DNA of 64,000 nt from Earliella scabrosa (GCA_022605405.1 JABYQQ010000013.1:1116001-1180000), one strand, 5' to 3'. Positions 34,854-48,900 are shown, counted from the first letter of the stretch. Made by a program: numbers and translations. The notes: a model not told the origin generated them from the letters alone.

Positions 34854-37800
34854 ATGCCCGCCTGTACGCCCGCTCCGTTCGACGTCAAGTCTCTCAAGAC
34901 CGCTCTCCCAAAGATATTTGACCAGGCCCAGAACACGGCCGCGAACCACCAGAAGAACTTCATAGCGCATCACAAGTTCCACTCCGATGCTGCCGCCATC
35001 AAGCAGTCCGTCCAGAACGGCAAGAGCTTCAAGCTCACGGGCGAGAAAGCCTTTGAGACTGCGTTTGAAGACATGCTAATCCGCATCCTACCCATCAAGA
35101 AGCGCATCACCGTCGCGGACAGGAGAATTAAGTTCATGGCTGGTTATGCAAAGTTCATCACCGAAAAGAGTGCGTCCTGCCCATAACCCCCATCCTCGCT
35201 CTCAACTTGACCGGTGCTACAGGCATTGAACAGCGGCAGAAGGACGGTACCGACGACGATGAAGACACCGCTGCAGAACACTCCCTATCCCACCTCCTCC
35301 GCTTCCTCCTCACTCTACTTGAGCGCCTCCGCGACAAGGAGGCAAATATCTGTGCGCAAGCCGCCGTCGCGCTCGCCAAACCATCCTTCACTGAAAATCC
35401 CGAGGACATTGAGGAGGATGAAACGTCCATTCTCGACGCCGTGCTGGAGGCCATGGCGTACGATACCTCTCCGTGAGTCCTCACTCGCTCATGTTGCCTG
35501 CTTCAATCTAGCACAGAGCGTTCGTACGCATTCTGCCTCCATTTCCTATGATCACGACTCGCTCCCGAACCCCGACATATCTCCATGAGCCATGCCCCGT
35601 CCAGAATGCGAAACACTGACTTTGCGCTATCACAGCGATGTGCGGCGTGCTGTACTTCAGAACCTCCCTCTCGGTCCGGAAACACTGCCTGCGCTTCTCG
35701 ATCGCTCCGGCGACGTGGACGCCACGATCCGCAAGCTCGTCTACACCCACGTCGTCGGGAATTACAGCCACCCGTTCGACTTTGGCCAGGTCGGCTTCAC
35801 CCATTCGCGCGCCCTGTCGATTGCGCAGCGCGAGGTCATTGTCCGGAACGGCCTCGGCGACCGCGAGGAGTCGGTCAACGACACCGCCGTGCAGCTCCTC
35901 CGGCAGTGGATCGACTTCGTGCGCTTCGACGGGTCGAAGAAGGAAGAGGACCGAGAGGCGGTGAACAAGGAGGTCGGCGAGGAGACGATCAAGGACCTCG
36001 TCGCCTTCCCGAAGCTGTTCGACCTCGTAGAGGGCACAGTCGCTGAGGACGCGCTTGGGAGCGTGTTTGACACTCGCTTCGACATTTTTGAACATATTGA
36101 GTTTCCAGGTACGTTGGCCCCTCCTCGCGACAGTGCGCACGCTCACAGACGATAGAGAACTACTGGACGACGCTGTCCCCGGAGCGCGCGATCCTCGTCC
36201 GAGTGTACGTCGACAAATCGATTGCCAAGGACTGGACACGCACCAAAGCGGACGCAACGATCACGGTGACAATGGCTCTCACATTCCGGATCTCGGACGC
36301 GTGGAACGCGCTCGTGCAGCAGACCGAGGAGGACGAGGCGCTGGTGCGAGGGCGAGGGCGAGCCTGAGGACGAGGACGAGGCCAGGATCCGGCTCGAGGA
36401 CGTGCGGCTGAACTTGGAGATCATAGTCGGGTAGCTGCTCCGGCTCGCGGTGCACGCGGACTACGGCGACGAGCTCGAGCGGCGGAAGACGTTCCAGCTT
36501 ATGCGGGGCATCCTCGCGCACGACGTGCTCCCCTAAGCGCTCACCGCAGACGTGCTCCGCGTGTTCTCGGACGAGAAGGACCTGATCCGGATCGTGGTCG
36601 AGGTGGTGCACGAGCTGCGCAACCCGGCGGAGGAGGATCAGGAGAAGGCGGCCGCGAGGATGAGCATGGACGCGGACGAGAGCATGTCCGAGTTCGGGAG
36701 CCCGAGGAAGCAGCTCCCGCGCCCGGCGAAGCAGCCCACAGAGATGACGCCCGAGGAAAAGCAGAGGATGGACGCGATCGACTTGCGGTGCTTCTCGCTG
36801 TGCATCGGCATGCTGGAGCATGTGAATGGAGTGCGTGTTGTCCGTCTGCTGTGGATGGTGGATTCTGGATGCTGACGGCTCACTGCGACAGACGTTTGAA
36901 GACAACCGCATTCCGGAGGGCATTGATGGCGAGCTCATCGTCCCCGCGGTCAAGCCGAGCGTCATGTCCGTCCGCGAGAAGGGTCTGATCAGCTTAGGCC
37001 TTTGCTGCCTCATATCGCGCGTGAGCATCTCCTATACTGCTCACATCGTGCGCACCCAGACTGACGGCGCCCGACCCAACAGCGGATGGCTCTGAGCTCG
37101 TTCCAGCTGTTCCTGTGCCAAGTGTCCGCCTCCGCCGTGCCCGAGGTGCTGAAAGTGCGAGTGCTCCAAATCATCTGCGATATCCTGATGGTGCATGAGC
37201 AGGCGTTCCTGGGCGCGGACGACCCAAACGGCGAGAAGATCGTCGTGATCCTCCTCCAGCATCTCGAGAGCGAGGAGAGCGACCGCGTGCAGTCGCTGCT
37301 GTCCGTCGGAATCTCGAAGCTCATGCTCGCGGGTATGACCTCGGACGGGCGCGTGCTCTGCTCACTCGCCCTCGTCTACATCTCGCCCGAGACGGCGAGC
37401 AACCATGAGCTGCGGCAGTCCCTGTCGTACTTTTTCCCCGTGTATGCGTACTCATCGCAGGCGAACCAAGGGAGGATGCGCAAGGCAAGTGCCTTCCATA
37501 TGCCTGTGGTGCGCGTTCCAATGTTAGGTGATGTCCATGTTATGCGCAGATCTTCACCCCGCTGTTTGAGCAGCTGACGAAGGCATACCATCAATGGGAC
37601 GGGGACGACGACATGGTGACCGCGTTCCGCAAGTCTCGCTCATGTTCGTCGACTGGACGGATCCTTTCCGAGCGTCGTGCGTGTTGATAGTTCTAGCTCT
37701 GTTATGACGCTAACCTGTTTGTCATGAGACGGACAACAGTGACGCAGTGACGCAGTCAAGCGCAAGGGACTTTACGACAAGCCCGACAAGGACCCTATCC

Positions 37801-39135
37801 ATCTCGAGTTCGCTACAGACATCGTCAAAGCACTCCCCAGCGCCGACTATGATAGTCAGTACAAAGCTGTCACGGCTGCTGTGCTCCGTATTGACTGGAC
37901 ATACATGATTGCAGAGCAAGATGGGAAAGCGCTCCGTCAGGTGTTTAGGAAGCTGCAGCTGCCCAACGAGGTCGATGTCGACACAGTCCGCATCTCAACC
38001 TGCTCTTCTCCAACGACCGTTCGGGATGTCCTCACCCCGTTTGCAACTTTGTTTCGTCAAGCTCATCGTGAGGGCTTGCGGCGGCGTCCTTTGCGGGACA
38101 CCTCCCCCAAGAACGCACTGAGTAAGTTTGAAACCGCCCTCGCCAAGAAGTACGAACAGGCGCTGGAGAACTTCAGTGACTACGATTAAGCTCGAGGAGT
38201 GCAAAGCCCTTTTCAAGTTGCTCAACAACATCATCCCGCTCGACGAGAACGAGGACTACCCACCGAAGGGCAGGAGTCCTGGCCCTTCTTGGCCATTCAT
38301 GATCTTCACGCGTTCTGATCTGCCCACGAACGGGGCTCCAGGCACTCCATCAGCTCGCGACCATCGAGACGACTGCCGGTGGTGCTACGTCTGGCGACCG
38401 CAGCCCATTCCCATCCCGTAAAGGCGAACGCAGAGGAAAACTGCGTCTTGGTGAATGGTTTTACCTACAGTGCTGCACGCATGCTCAGCCGCATTCCGGA
38501 CGCCGCCGCCTCTCGTAATAACCTGACGACGAATCAGATGACGACCGCACGGTGGGCTCGAGGGCGTCGCCAGAAGCGGAGCCGGTCCACACGCGTGCGA
38601 TGCCGAGGGGCGGCGCGTGACTCTTCCTGTTCTGTGGTCCAGGGGGTATAAGTATGCTGATGCCTTGCTTTGACGGTCGAAGCGGTCGCGGAACGCCGTG
38701 ACGAACGCCTTCCAGCCGGTCGAGAATAGCGAGGACCAGCACGAGGAGGACGAGACGAACGATGACCGCATGGCGGAACCTGAAGTCGACGATGACGACT
38801 ACGACAACACGGAGAGTGACGACAACGAAGCGACCCCGATCTTGAGGCCCCGCGCGACCGCGAGGCAGTGAGTGTTTGAGTTTTTCGTGGGTTGCTCCCT
38901 GGGGTGTCATCGCGCCGGAACGCTACACGAATACCTGACCTCGTCGATATCTGTTATGCAGCGGACCTCCACCAAAGCCATCCAGAGTCAAAGCGAAGCC
39001 TCGGCCCAAGCCGTCGTCGTCTCCGGCGAGCAAAGTCCTGGAGGCGGAAATCTACAACGACATTTCCGACATGCTCGACGACCACGCGCAGGTGAACGGA
39101 CGAAGGACAGCATCATGGACTCGTTGGAGGACTAA
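34854..39135 (+). pseudogene. YCG1: Condensin non-SMC subunit (YCG1/CND3/CAP-G) pseudogene
   Basis: The start (MPACTPAPFDVKSLKTALPK, then FDQAQNTAANHQKNF) and later blocks follow the HEAT-repeat condensin subunit: ICAQAAVALAKPS, SDVRRAVLQNLPL, LRQWIDFVRFDG, ENYWTTLSPERAILVRVYVD, DLIRIVVEVVHELRNPAEED, EKGLISLGLCCLI, ESDRVQSLLSVGISKLML, HELRQSLSYFFPVYAYSS, RIDWTYMIAEQDGKALRQVF and SKFETALAKKYEQAL. Introns are retained, so the copy arose at DNA level. Breaks visible: a frame change in the acidic repeat near 36350, TAG at 36432 and TAA at 36534 in the frame that continues LRVFSDEKDLIRI, and further frame changes after 37600. Condensin compacts mitotic chromosomes; this copy cannot encode a full subunit. 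Confidence 0.85.
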
Positions 39136-40282
39136 GAGGAAAAAAGCTGGACAACACTCTCTGCTGTGCTCTACGTCTATTACTATTCCGCCACCAGACC
39201 GTGTGCACCACGTACGCGGCCCGAGGATGAGACGCATGCGACAACGGCAGATGTATTAGTACGCTATGTATCCCTATGCTATTCTGTTCTATTCAAGACC
39301 GCATTTTATGTGCTTTCTCGGAGGACGTCAAGATTGACCTTGCTCCAATTCAGAATATGAGGGAGACAGCCTGGAAATCGAAGTAGGTGCGTTGATGCAT
39401 CCATGTGTCACGCCTATCCATGGACCGGCGAAACGTGCGGTTCGGAGGAATACAGCAGCTCTGTTGACGGCCAGCCTGCAGATCAATGGCGACGGCGAGG
39501 TAATGTCGTAATGTCGTCGAAACAGATTACACCTCAGTATGATATTTCTTACTCTTACACCTCGCACAACAGACACCACACTCGGCCTGAGTGAGGCGAT
39601 CCTTGGCTTCTTGCGACCTGGTCCACCTTCAACCTCCGAGTCTTGTGGAAGCGGTACGATAGCGGCGGTCGAGACCACACCCATCTCAGCTGCGACACCT
39701 GCTCACGCATTAGTCAGACCTCGCGCAAGCCTGCTACTTCGTTGGATCTCAGTCCCAACGTGTATGCGGGTAGCTGTGTACTGAGGACCGCAAACACTGA
39801 AGGTTCATAATGCACAAGTCGTAACTGTGATCAGCAACGTCGTCGAGGTGGTCATGGCTGAACGTACCATCAGCGGGATTCATGACAGCGCAACGATGCC
39901 TCTAGAGCCGTCCTGATATCTTAGGTCTCGGTGTCAGAGCCGCTCTCCCCGTAAAAGGCGGTCAAGATGACAATACTGCACGTTGTTCCGCCTCTACAAA
40001 GCAATGAGCGTGCCACAAGAAAGGATCCATTGCCTCACACCAAGATCTCGACAGACATATTTGAGAACGGTGTCCTGCTGAAGTCCGGGACCTCGCTGTT
40101 TCTCCGTCCATCCACTACCTTCACCTCACATCCTCCGCCTGTTTCTACAGCATCTACTTGACAAGAAAACGGTTCTCAGTTGCGCCGTTGTAATACTGTT
40201 CTCAGAACGACCTGCCGGGTTCCCGTAACTCTGTTATATACTGTTCAACACAATATAGAGTGACGAAAAGGTCAGCGCACCT
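39136..40282. other. Intergenic, no gene supported
   Basis: A 118-codon minus-strand frame at 39328-39684 has no recognisable domain. Nothing else supported. Confidence 0.35.
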
Positions 40283-41511
40283 TTAGAAAGACTGCGCGCG
40301 CGTAAGGTCTGGCCTCCGTCTTCTCGGGGTCTCGGTGCGCTGTACTTCTACCCGCAACGCATGATTGGGAATGCCGAGTTGGCGGGTAAAGGGATTTGGA
40401 AGAAAGACGATTGGAGTCGATATGAGCCACTCATGCAAAACCGGGTCACGACCATCGCATCCTTCCGCGCACTCGAACGAGTTCAGCAACCTCCATGCGA
40501 CCATCGGACCGAATGGAGGTATGCTCTGCGTTCGAGCTGCGTTGTGAGCGAAGTCTAACGGATCATGGAAATCCACGAAAGACCCGGGGTCACCGAAATA
40601 CCGGCCCTGTTGCGGACAGAGGTATTGACGTCGCAGGCATAGATGAGTGTTGGATCGAGCGGGCTCGGCGTCGGTGACTCTGTACTCCGGCCATGCTGTG
40701 GGGCTGACTGCGAACGAGAACTTCGCCTGAAGCAGAGCATTGAACGCGGAGCGGTCCGTGGAGCTGAGATTGTTCAGACGTACGTCGGCCAACAAAGATC
40801 GGCGATCGAAGGTAAGCCTAGGGTAGGCACACCCGAACGTGTGCTCCGTGAGGAAGCACATCAGTGCAGTCGACGGTGACCGACTGATAGCAGAGCACGG
40901 GCTAACCATGGACGTCTTCTGCACCACAACGATGGTACCATTCCGGAGGTGGAAAACCGTCTCCTCCGCTATATCGCGATCCAAGCAGTACCGCCTCTGG
41001 ATCTCAGGCTTGACTATGCGGTCGATATCGAGGGCTGTGGATTCCGTGTTCGAGAGTTCATCGACTAGTCGGGCGTACCAGAAGCTTGCGGCGTGTACCT
41101 CCAATGTGCCGTGAAAGATCGATGTATCCCGTAGCAAGAACGCGAGGGCCACAATGCCGGTGACGACAGCCTTGGAACGGCTTAACAGACGAAGGAACGT
41201 GGAGGACGACGTGAAGAATGGACGGAGCGTAGCGTTGAGCGTGCGGTGCAAAGACGCTGTCGCTTCTTGATAGTTGTCTTTGCAGACTGCTCGCCAGTGT
41301 AGTAAGGACACCAAGTCCAGTTCATCTGCGATAATGCCTCGAATTTCGGCGTGGAGTCTAAACAGAAGTTACGGTCATTGGAAGCGCACAGCGTAGCAAT
41401 CATCACATTAACTCACGGCAGAATGGCTCTGAGTCTCCGGCTGCGACGATTCAGTTTGCGTTTCCCCTTTCCTTCGTCCAGCACCACATAGTAGTCCTGT
41501 AGGTGTAGCAT
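40283..41511 (-). CDS. Four-copy family member A3, 389 aa
   Basis: Exon 2 is 40283-41357 (1075 nt); exon 1 (41417-41511) ends in phase 2 with donor gtgagt and encodes a Lys/Arg-rich N-terminus (DEGKGKRKLNRRSRRLRAIL). Family blocks: LHAEIRGIIADELDLVSLLH, WRAVCKDNYQEA, KAVVTGIVALAFLLRD, LEVHA, SPCSAISRSPSTALMCF, GCAYPRLTFDRRSLLADV, WPEYR, CPQQGRYFGDPGSFVDFHDP and PFGPMVAWRLLNSFEC. The GG of the nucleotidyltransferase-like turn is TG here. Open throughout. The basic C-terminal tail is specific to this copy. Confidence 0.72.
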
Positions 41512-41708
41512 AGAGTCAGCATAACACCGTCTGACATCTATAGTTGCTGCGCTCACGGATGCCAACGTATCATACATGGCGTACTGTAACAAGGCTGAGC
41601 CGGTGGGCGAGGGGTTAACCAGGGTGGGATACGCAGGAGACTATTTATGGGTCGACGGAGACCTATTCTCCTGCGCCACCTTGAGATCTGCAGGCGCGTA
41701 GTTCGACT

Positions 41709-41918
41709 TCACGAAGAGGAAGGTGTCAGTTTGGAGTAATGCTGACTGATGAAGTTTGCGCAGTGAGATCCGGACGCCTGCATGAATAAATCAGGGCCTG
41801 TATGACTCCAGGCTACTTCCCTGCCACTAGCATCCAGAACCCTGAATACGCCTGTAGCGCACATACGCGTCAACGCCTGCAGAGTCATTTCGTGCCGATC
41901 TGACGCGCTCCACACCAA
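41709..41918 (-). CDS. Coding-like exon, unknown
   Basis: An open frame of normal composition (DRHEMTLQALTRMCATGVFR, VLDASGREVAWSHTGPDLFM) about 200 nt upstream of, and in the same direction as, family copy A3. It may be an exon of a separate small gene or an alternative 5' exon. No domain. Confidence 0.25.
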   Translation of the reverse strand: MVWSASDRHEMTLQALTRMCATGVFRVLDASGREVAWSHTGPDLFMQASGSHCANFISQHYSKLTPSSS

Positions 41919-42139
41919 GCAGCGCCTTCATTATGACGTTGCCTGGCACAGTCACGATCATCGTACAGGCGCTCCATTACGGGGCAGTGATAGCGCACCG
42001 GCGTGACCGACACAACGCAATGTCCAAGACAGCGTTCAACTCTGTTGTCGCAGCACCGCCTGAAGTCTCTGTCGCCTAATTGGGTTGGACCCTCTTGCAG
42101 ATCGCGAGCAGTCCATGTTGAAACGATTACTGGTTATCT

Positions 42140-42533
42140 GTGATTCCGCAATCGTCGTCCAAAGCGATGATTGCTTTACAGATGAACATCATATTCGCAG
42201 TGGAGATCACATTTTCCGATCGTCGCAGTCTGCTACCACGAGCGCATCTTTCCACGACAGGGCAGCTGTCGATGTCAAGTGTGAGTCAGAGAGTCTTTTC
42301 GTACGGTCAAAGAACGCACTGTCGTCATCTCCTTGGACCCGCAACCCATCCATGCGGACGCGTGGGATCTATGGGCTGACTTTCCGCTCGCCGTTCAATC
42401 TGTGGTCGAAGATCGCCTTGAACACGAGTTCAAGGAGTACAGTGTGTCAGAGGACCTCTGGATCTTTCTGGCACACGCTGTAACCCTGTCGAAGCGCCTC
42501 AACGTCCTGGTCTTGAACTTGAGAGGAAAGTGA
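42140..42533 (+). CDS. Small orphan protein, 2 exons, about 119 aa
   Basis: Exons 42140-42278 and 42313-42533 join in phase across a 34-nt intron (gtgtgag...caaag). The second exon reads RTVVISLDPQPIHADAWDLW and then a helical, Leu-rich end (LWIFLAHAVTLSKRLNVLVL). The start may lie further upstream. Function unknown. Confidence 0.35.
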
Positions 42534-45500
42534 TCCACACGACAGGTCGCGAACGTTCAAGCTTGAAGGCGCGAGCAGTGAAATTGGGGGAATGAGGAAT
42601 CCGGACGTCGGGAAAACAGTGTAAACTCGGTAGAGATGATTTGGGATGGGAGTGAAAGCGTAGACGGTTGGGACAACGAAGCAAATAACGCCGTCGTTGT
42701 GAGTAGACAGATAGGACGGAGGAGTACGGTGCGCGCCTTTCACGTCCTTGCGCGTCTAAATTTACCATTTCCGGCAGCAGCATCTGCTTGCGCCACCTCG
42801 CTCGCGCTCTCCGAACCTCCTCTCTCCCCATGAACCTGCTCCCTGCTCCTGCCCATGCCCATGCCCTACGCCCTACGACCTCTGCTACGGTGTTTAGTAC
42901 TGCTGACTCAACTGCAACCTGCTGCAATGTCACTTCTTACCCTCGGAGACACCGCCGCGATCCAGCATGCCCACGACGGTTGCCACGAGCCAGAAAATGA
43001 CCCGAGGTATTGCAAAGTAAGCACTCAACAGCGTTCGGTGTCTACCTTCTCGTTTCTGTATTGTCAAGTTTTATCATGCAAACCGGAGGCTGTCATTGCT
43101 CGCTCAAGACCCTGAGGTCTGCTTGTTTTAACTTGCTTGCATGAATGTGATCCCGCAATATCGTCACAGCAAGCCACATCCATGATAAACCGAACGAATT
43201 ACTGACTCATTGGTCTTTCCCTTAGCCTACCTCCTCGTGTGGTACTCCATCCCAGGCGACACCCGCCAATCGAACATTACACACTCTGTCATCGAGGACA
43301 GCGCCTGAGGCTGTGTGTACAGCAACCCTGACATGTAGTCTATAACACTTCGCCCTCCATCCTTCGGCCATCTACCCTATCGTACACAGTCTCCGTAACT
43401 CTCATGACGACGTACACTGCGCACGGCCTGGACCGCCTCGTCGAGCAACCTCCTTGCTCTCGCTGCAACACCCTCTTCGTATCCTCGAAGACGGCGACCT
43501 CGTGGTGTTGCTGAACGTCGCACTCTCGTCCTTCAAGGCCGAACCTCTGCCGGAAGCCTGTCAGCACTCCAAGAGGTCTCACAACAGCCCGAAAGCTGCA
43601 CGCCCAAATATCTGCTGTGAGCACGCCGTGTCCTTTTGACCATAGCAGCGCGCTCTGACCAGTCTTGGCCCCGTCCTAACATCGCATGCATGACAAGTAC
43701 ATAAAACGACGCGTACTTGTACGCTCTTGTATGTCCTTCGTACTGCACCTGCGTCGCTACGCTGATCACAGCTCGACAGTGCACCATCCACGAGGCTCAT
43801 CGACGCAGCACCAAGCAGTTCAATAGTGAATGCCTGGCCTACGACTAGATTGTAGAACTCCACATGCTACGTCTGCTGGACGTAGTCGAGAAAATCGGGA
43901 AGCTGAGGACGTGCGCCGGGAAATGGTTACGATATTGCCTGCCAAGCATTCTACCATTACGGCCGACTACGCTTCGTTGTGCGCACCATGGATGACACAC
44001 TCTGCCTCTGGCTAGAAAGGTCTGACAATGACCACGACGCAAGTACCTCCACTGTCTGCGTTCTGTGCCTGATACACTAACACTTATGCTTAGGTTGAAC
44101 AAACGCTGCCATTGTCCCATCCTACCGAAACCCTTCGCAGCGCACGATATCCCGTGCGGTCTCATATTATGTCGGTCTTTGGACTTCCCGTCAGAACATG
44201 GATGTAGATCGTGCGGTAAGCTCTGTTTCGTTCGCTTCCTTGAGCTCTCTAATACGGATGTACAGGTCGCGAACATCAACGCTGGAGATGTACTTCTGTC
44301 AATCCCACGAGGTCGTTGTATAGTTTCGTATTTACGTCTGCAAAGCCATCGCCGCTGGCACGTTGTCGCGGAGACTGATGCTTCATGTGCGTCAACATTG
44401 TCTTGCCCACCGCCGTCAACGTTCAGCACGACGATGACTGCCCTTTGACACACTTCCGCATCGCCGACCTTCCATTCTGTTGATGTACGCCCCTGGGTGC
44501 CGTATTCGTTATACACACAATGTAACACGCTCGTTCGCTATCCACGATCTATACCATACGCACTGCGCCCCCAATCGAAATCAGCCCCAAATCGAAATCA
44601 GCCCCAATGACATCATCCAGCGGGCGTAGTCCTGTATTCGGAACTGTAAACACCCAAAGACCCAGTTGAAACCGGGAATAGAGGCGCCGATGAACCACGC
44701 TTTCCACAACCATGCTTGTCCGTCCTCCGTGTTTAGAACGATTGTTATCCACTGCAGCTCAACATGCCTTTCCCCACCAACATGCGAATAGGACCATTCC
44801 TCCTCACCTCCGGTTCCACTGTCTTGGTCTAGACACTCAAGCGCAGGACCGCACGCAGAATTTTGTGTTCTCGCTCCTCACGCCCGAAAGACTCTGAGGT
44901 CCTCGGGTTCACAATCAGCATCAACCATGACCTCGCAAATCCAACAATCGCTTTCTGATCCCCTTTCCGTCTTCCTCCACTCTCACTCACGATGAACCAC
45001 GACGCACCTGAAGTTATAAGCGCTGTTGCATCCAATGTCCCAACTTTCGTGAACTCTGCGCTGCTCTAATGCGGCGCCAACATCAATACAAGGACAAGGT
45101 CACGGTCAATCACGGAGTTTAGAACAGCTGGGTTGCAGATCTGCGGGAGCTGGTACGTCAGTACATTCACGACCACACGGACGCTGTCTTACCTGTCGCC
45201 GTGCCTCCGGCTAACCAATGTACTATAGGAGACCTATCCCCTGCAAGCTGTTGTTCGAACGCCTACCGGGCTTTCTCCCTGCGTCAACTAAGCTCATTCT
45301 CTGTACAACACCGAAGTTAGCAGGGCGCAAGGTGTGCTACGGTATCAGCACCTCGTATGCAGGATCGCTGTAGTGCTGAGCCCATGTCAAGCAACCCGCA
45401 ACCACCTCCGAGTGGGTCAACGTCATCCCACGCCCCGCGAAGGACAACGCGTCTCCGTTCTCACTTCCCATCAAGTCGCATATCCTCATCGTTTCCGAAA

Positions 45501-45901
45501 GGACAAGTCCGGAAGGACTAGGACCTGCATGCAGGCAGCCGGAGAATCTCTAACGCATAGCTGAAGCAGTCGTCATAGTATGCGTGAGTACTGCTTTCGT
45601 CAGTGTGCCGGTGCCATGTTATCGCACATGGTCAACTTCCGCACCCAACCTTCCCTAACGGTGTCTTGCCCGACAGCCTAGACGAGCGGGTGTCCTCTTA
45701 CCCTACGTCCCCAACATCCTGCAGCACCACTTCCCCCACCCCTAGCAACTCGTAGCTCTCCAATCTCTGCGATGCCATTCCTCCATGGCCGGCTGCAGCG
45801 CACTCACTGCGCTTTTTACCAATCGATCCTTGTTGACTCTCTGCATTACCTCCCTCGCTTTGCATCATCTAAGCAACAACGATATGACTTCACGGATCCC
45901 G
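42534..45901. other. Mostly non-coding flank of the Helitron
   Basis: No convincing gene. A short frame at 43403-43480 reads VEQPPCSRCNTLF and, after a possible intron, ACQHSKRSHN, reminiscent of the zinc cluster of the 8856 gene. A stem-loop (AGCGCA-CTCAC-TGCGCT) at 45797-45813 lies about 90 bp beyond the Helitron stop codon. Confidence 0.3.
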
Positions 45902-48900
45902 TTAATGATGAAACGATGCTTCATACCATCGCTTCGTGCTGACATCTACATTGTCCAACCTTGCGAATTCGTTTCGTATGTCCTGCGACAGCCTCTGATG
46001 AATCTTCTTGCGGACAAAAGGTCGTAGTATACCCAGACCCTTCACGTTCCGCACGCGGGACAGCATCACGTATGCCCCTTGCAACGATCTTGAGCTCGCG
46101 ATATCAACAATGGCGTAATCTAAGGATCTCCCCTGCGCCTTATAGTCAGTGAAACTGTAAGCTGGTAATAGAGGAAGTTGTAACCTGGTTATCCTGTCTG
46201 CTGGTCGCCCTACGTGTTCCCATTTAAAGCTATGACGTTCTGGGAATATTGGCACGACGTCGTCTTCAGCGTCTGCGCACACACGTCCTGCACCTGGTAT
46301 CTCTACATACACCACTGTCGGGTACCTAAGTCCGTCTTTCTCTTCGTACTTAATGTTTCTGATCGTTCCGATAGCTCCGTTCACAACATTATTGGTGAAC
46401 GCTAGATTTTCCTGCACCATGACCTTCATCCCTGGGAACATATCCAAGTATGCCGGACAGTCGTCTGTAACTGTATGTGGTAGCTTACGGAGAGTCTTGG
46501 CTGTCTCTAAGTCGGCCTTCTCCCCATTGACATAATCTACAGCATAGTATCTCTCTGTCGGTACTCCTATCCGGTCAGCGTGGTGACGTAGCAGACGATA
46601 GTTGAGGAGATCCCGCAGATCTCGAGTACCTACAATGACTGGTGCGTCACAGAACTTCTGAAGCTCCTCCGGACCATCGTTCCGTCGTATGTTCTGCACG
46701 GTCCGTGATTGCAAGACAGCAAAGTCATCAGCGCGGATTCGGTCTCTGTCTCTACCTCCATCTGTTCCGCTCCGTACACGACCAAGAAGTGCGGCGTAAG
46801 CCTTGTCATTGCTCTGGCGCTGGTTTTTTCTCAGCAATACTGCAGTGCGGACTAACCTCCATAAATAAGCCCCTTTGAGTTTTGATATTCCTGCAGTTCG
46901 GTTCACAGTACTGAGAGCAGGATGACGGACGAGGTCATGATTAAAAAGTGCAGTCTCTCTCACGGGGCGAAGTTGTCCGAAATCACCGGTGAAAATAACG
47001 TTAACTCCTCCAAATGGCTCATCCTCGGCACAGGCTAAGCGTCCTTTCGCCCGCTGGATCCTGGCAGAAATCTGGCTCATCAGATGTGCGCCAACCATCG
47101 ATACCTCATCTAATATCAGGTAAGTAACTTTTGCCCACATCGTTTCTAGTTCTTGGTAGTCGACACCGGCTCGCTCAGGCAACATTGTCAGTGAATGGAT
47201 TGTATACCCCCCAATTAGAATAGCAGCAGCGCCTGTAGGGGCACTGACTTGTACTTCATCTCTCCGGCCGATCAATGTGAACAATCGCAGGATCGCATTG
47301 ACCACATGAGACTTGCCTGTGCCTCCTACTCCACCGATGTACATCAACAACTGCTCACCACCAAAACATGCATGTCGGGCCACGATCTGGAATGCACGCT
47401 GTTGCTCCTCGTTCTTGTCGAGCCCAAACTCGGCTACCACCTGCCTAATGCACCCTTCTAACGCCTCGCCGTCATGCACGACGGCGTGATTAGCTTGCTC
47501 ATTGCTGTTCCCTGCATCCCGAGCAACACCAACAACGTCTACTAATGGCGGCATGCCAACTCGTCTTCGCACATTGCGAGATTCCTCGTTTGGTTGTCCT
47601 GGAATATCGGGTCTTCTCTTTCGCTTTAACTGACTCATCATTCTATGCTCCTGCTCCAGGTGACATTCTTCCGAAACTGAAACCCTTGTCACATTGCCTA
47701 AGGTAATGTTTGCAGGAGGATCATGGGTGCGAGAATAACATATATCCAAAGCTGTTCTCGCCGGTACCCTTATTTCACCATCAAGCTGTTCAAGAGTACT
47801 TTTCTCCAAGTTGTCCGTCGTACGATCGCCATCAAGCTCAACACCGGGGGCACCAGTGTGTAAGTCCAAGGCTAGCATGTCATCCCCGCTTGCGGAGCTG
47901 CTTGCCTGCGCATTGTTCTGCTCGTTAGGTTGATGCTGAGGGCCGGGGACTGAATTGTGAGACCGGTTTGCTCTACTTCGGTCCCTAGCATCTTTGCATT
48001 CCGCGAGTACGTTCATATTTGCTATGATACTGTGGTGTTCAGGAGATATTGTGTGAGCAACCCTGTCATACGCGTCTACCCAGGACTCATCATGATCCTT
48101 GAGGTCTGCCGGCACCCTCCATGGCCAGAATAGCGTCAACATGGCGCGCGCCCACCTGTTCTTCTCCTCTAGTGACCTGTCGCATCGAGGAATCCGGTCT
48201 CCTAAGATGACCGGCACTACCCAAATAACCCGCTTCCGCACCATATGTGATTCGCGCTGTGGGTGTCCATTGGCAAAGACCCCCCGCTCCTCTCCCGGAC
48301 GACCTCGTCTACGACCTCCGTCATTCCCTTCCTGTGAATGATGCTGTAATCTCAACATTTCCGATCGTCTCGTGATTTTTTCAGTCAAACCCACATATTC
48401 ATAGAGACTCATGCGATCGAAAGGTTCTGTCGTGGGTCTCAAAGCATAGTCCTGCTGCTGATTAATGGCAGATATGGACCCAGCACCAAGACTAAGGGTC
48501 ACGTTGTCTTCCTGCTCGGTACGTTCCGGAGGAGGATGACCTTCACGCTGTATCTCAGCCTGCAAGTTCGCTTCCTGCTCCACGTCCATCTGATCCACAT
48601 CACTTGAACTGTTCTCTCGTGGCGTTGTGCGATGTTCTTCCCGGTCCCAATATTCGAACACCCTGCGCTCAAATGCTCCATAGTGAAGGATTCTGTACCT
48701 ATGACTGGTATAATGATCACCACCTCCGACAAGGTAGCTCATTACTTGCTGGTGAGATATCTCCTGTCTGGATAGCATGCTATTAATGACTATAGTCAGC
48801 GCGCCTGTGTCTTGGCGAGGTCCCCAGCTTTCCACACTGCGATATTTCTCGCCGGTTCGATCGATAGCATACAACAATGCAGCTAGTCCTAGGTGAGTCG

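Noticed and set aside
40361..41114. Plus-strand frames over family copy A3
   Set aside because: Antisense shadows of the conserved minus-strand family gene.
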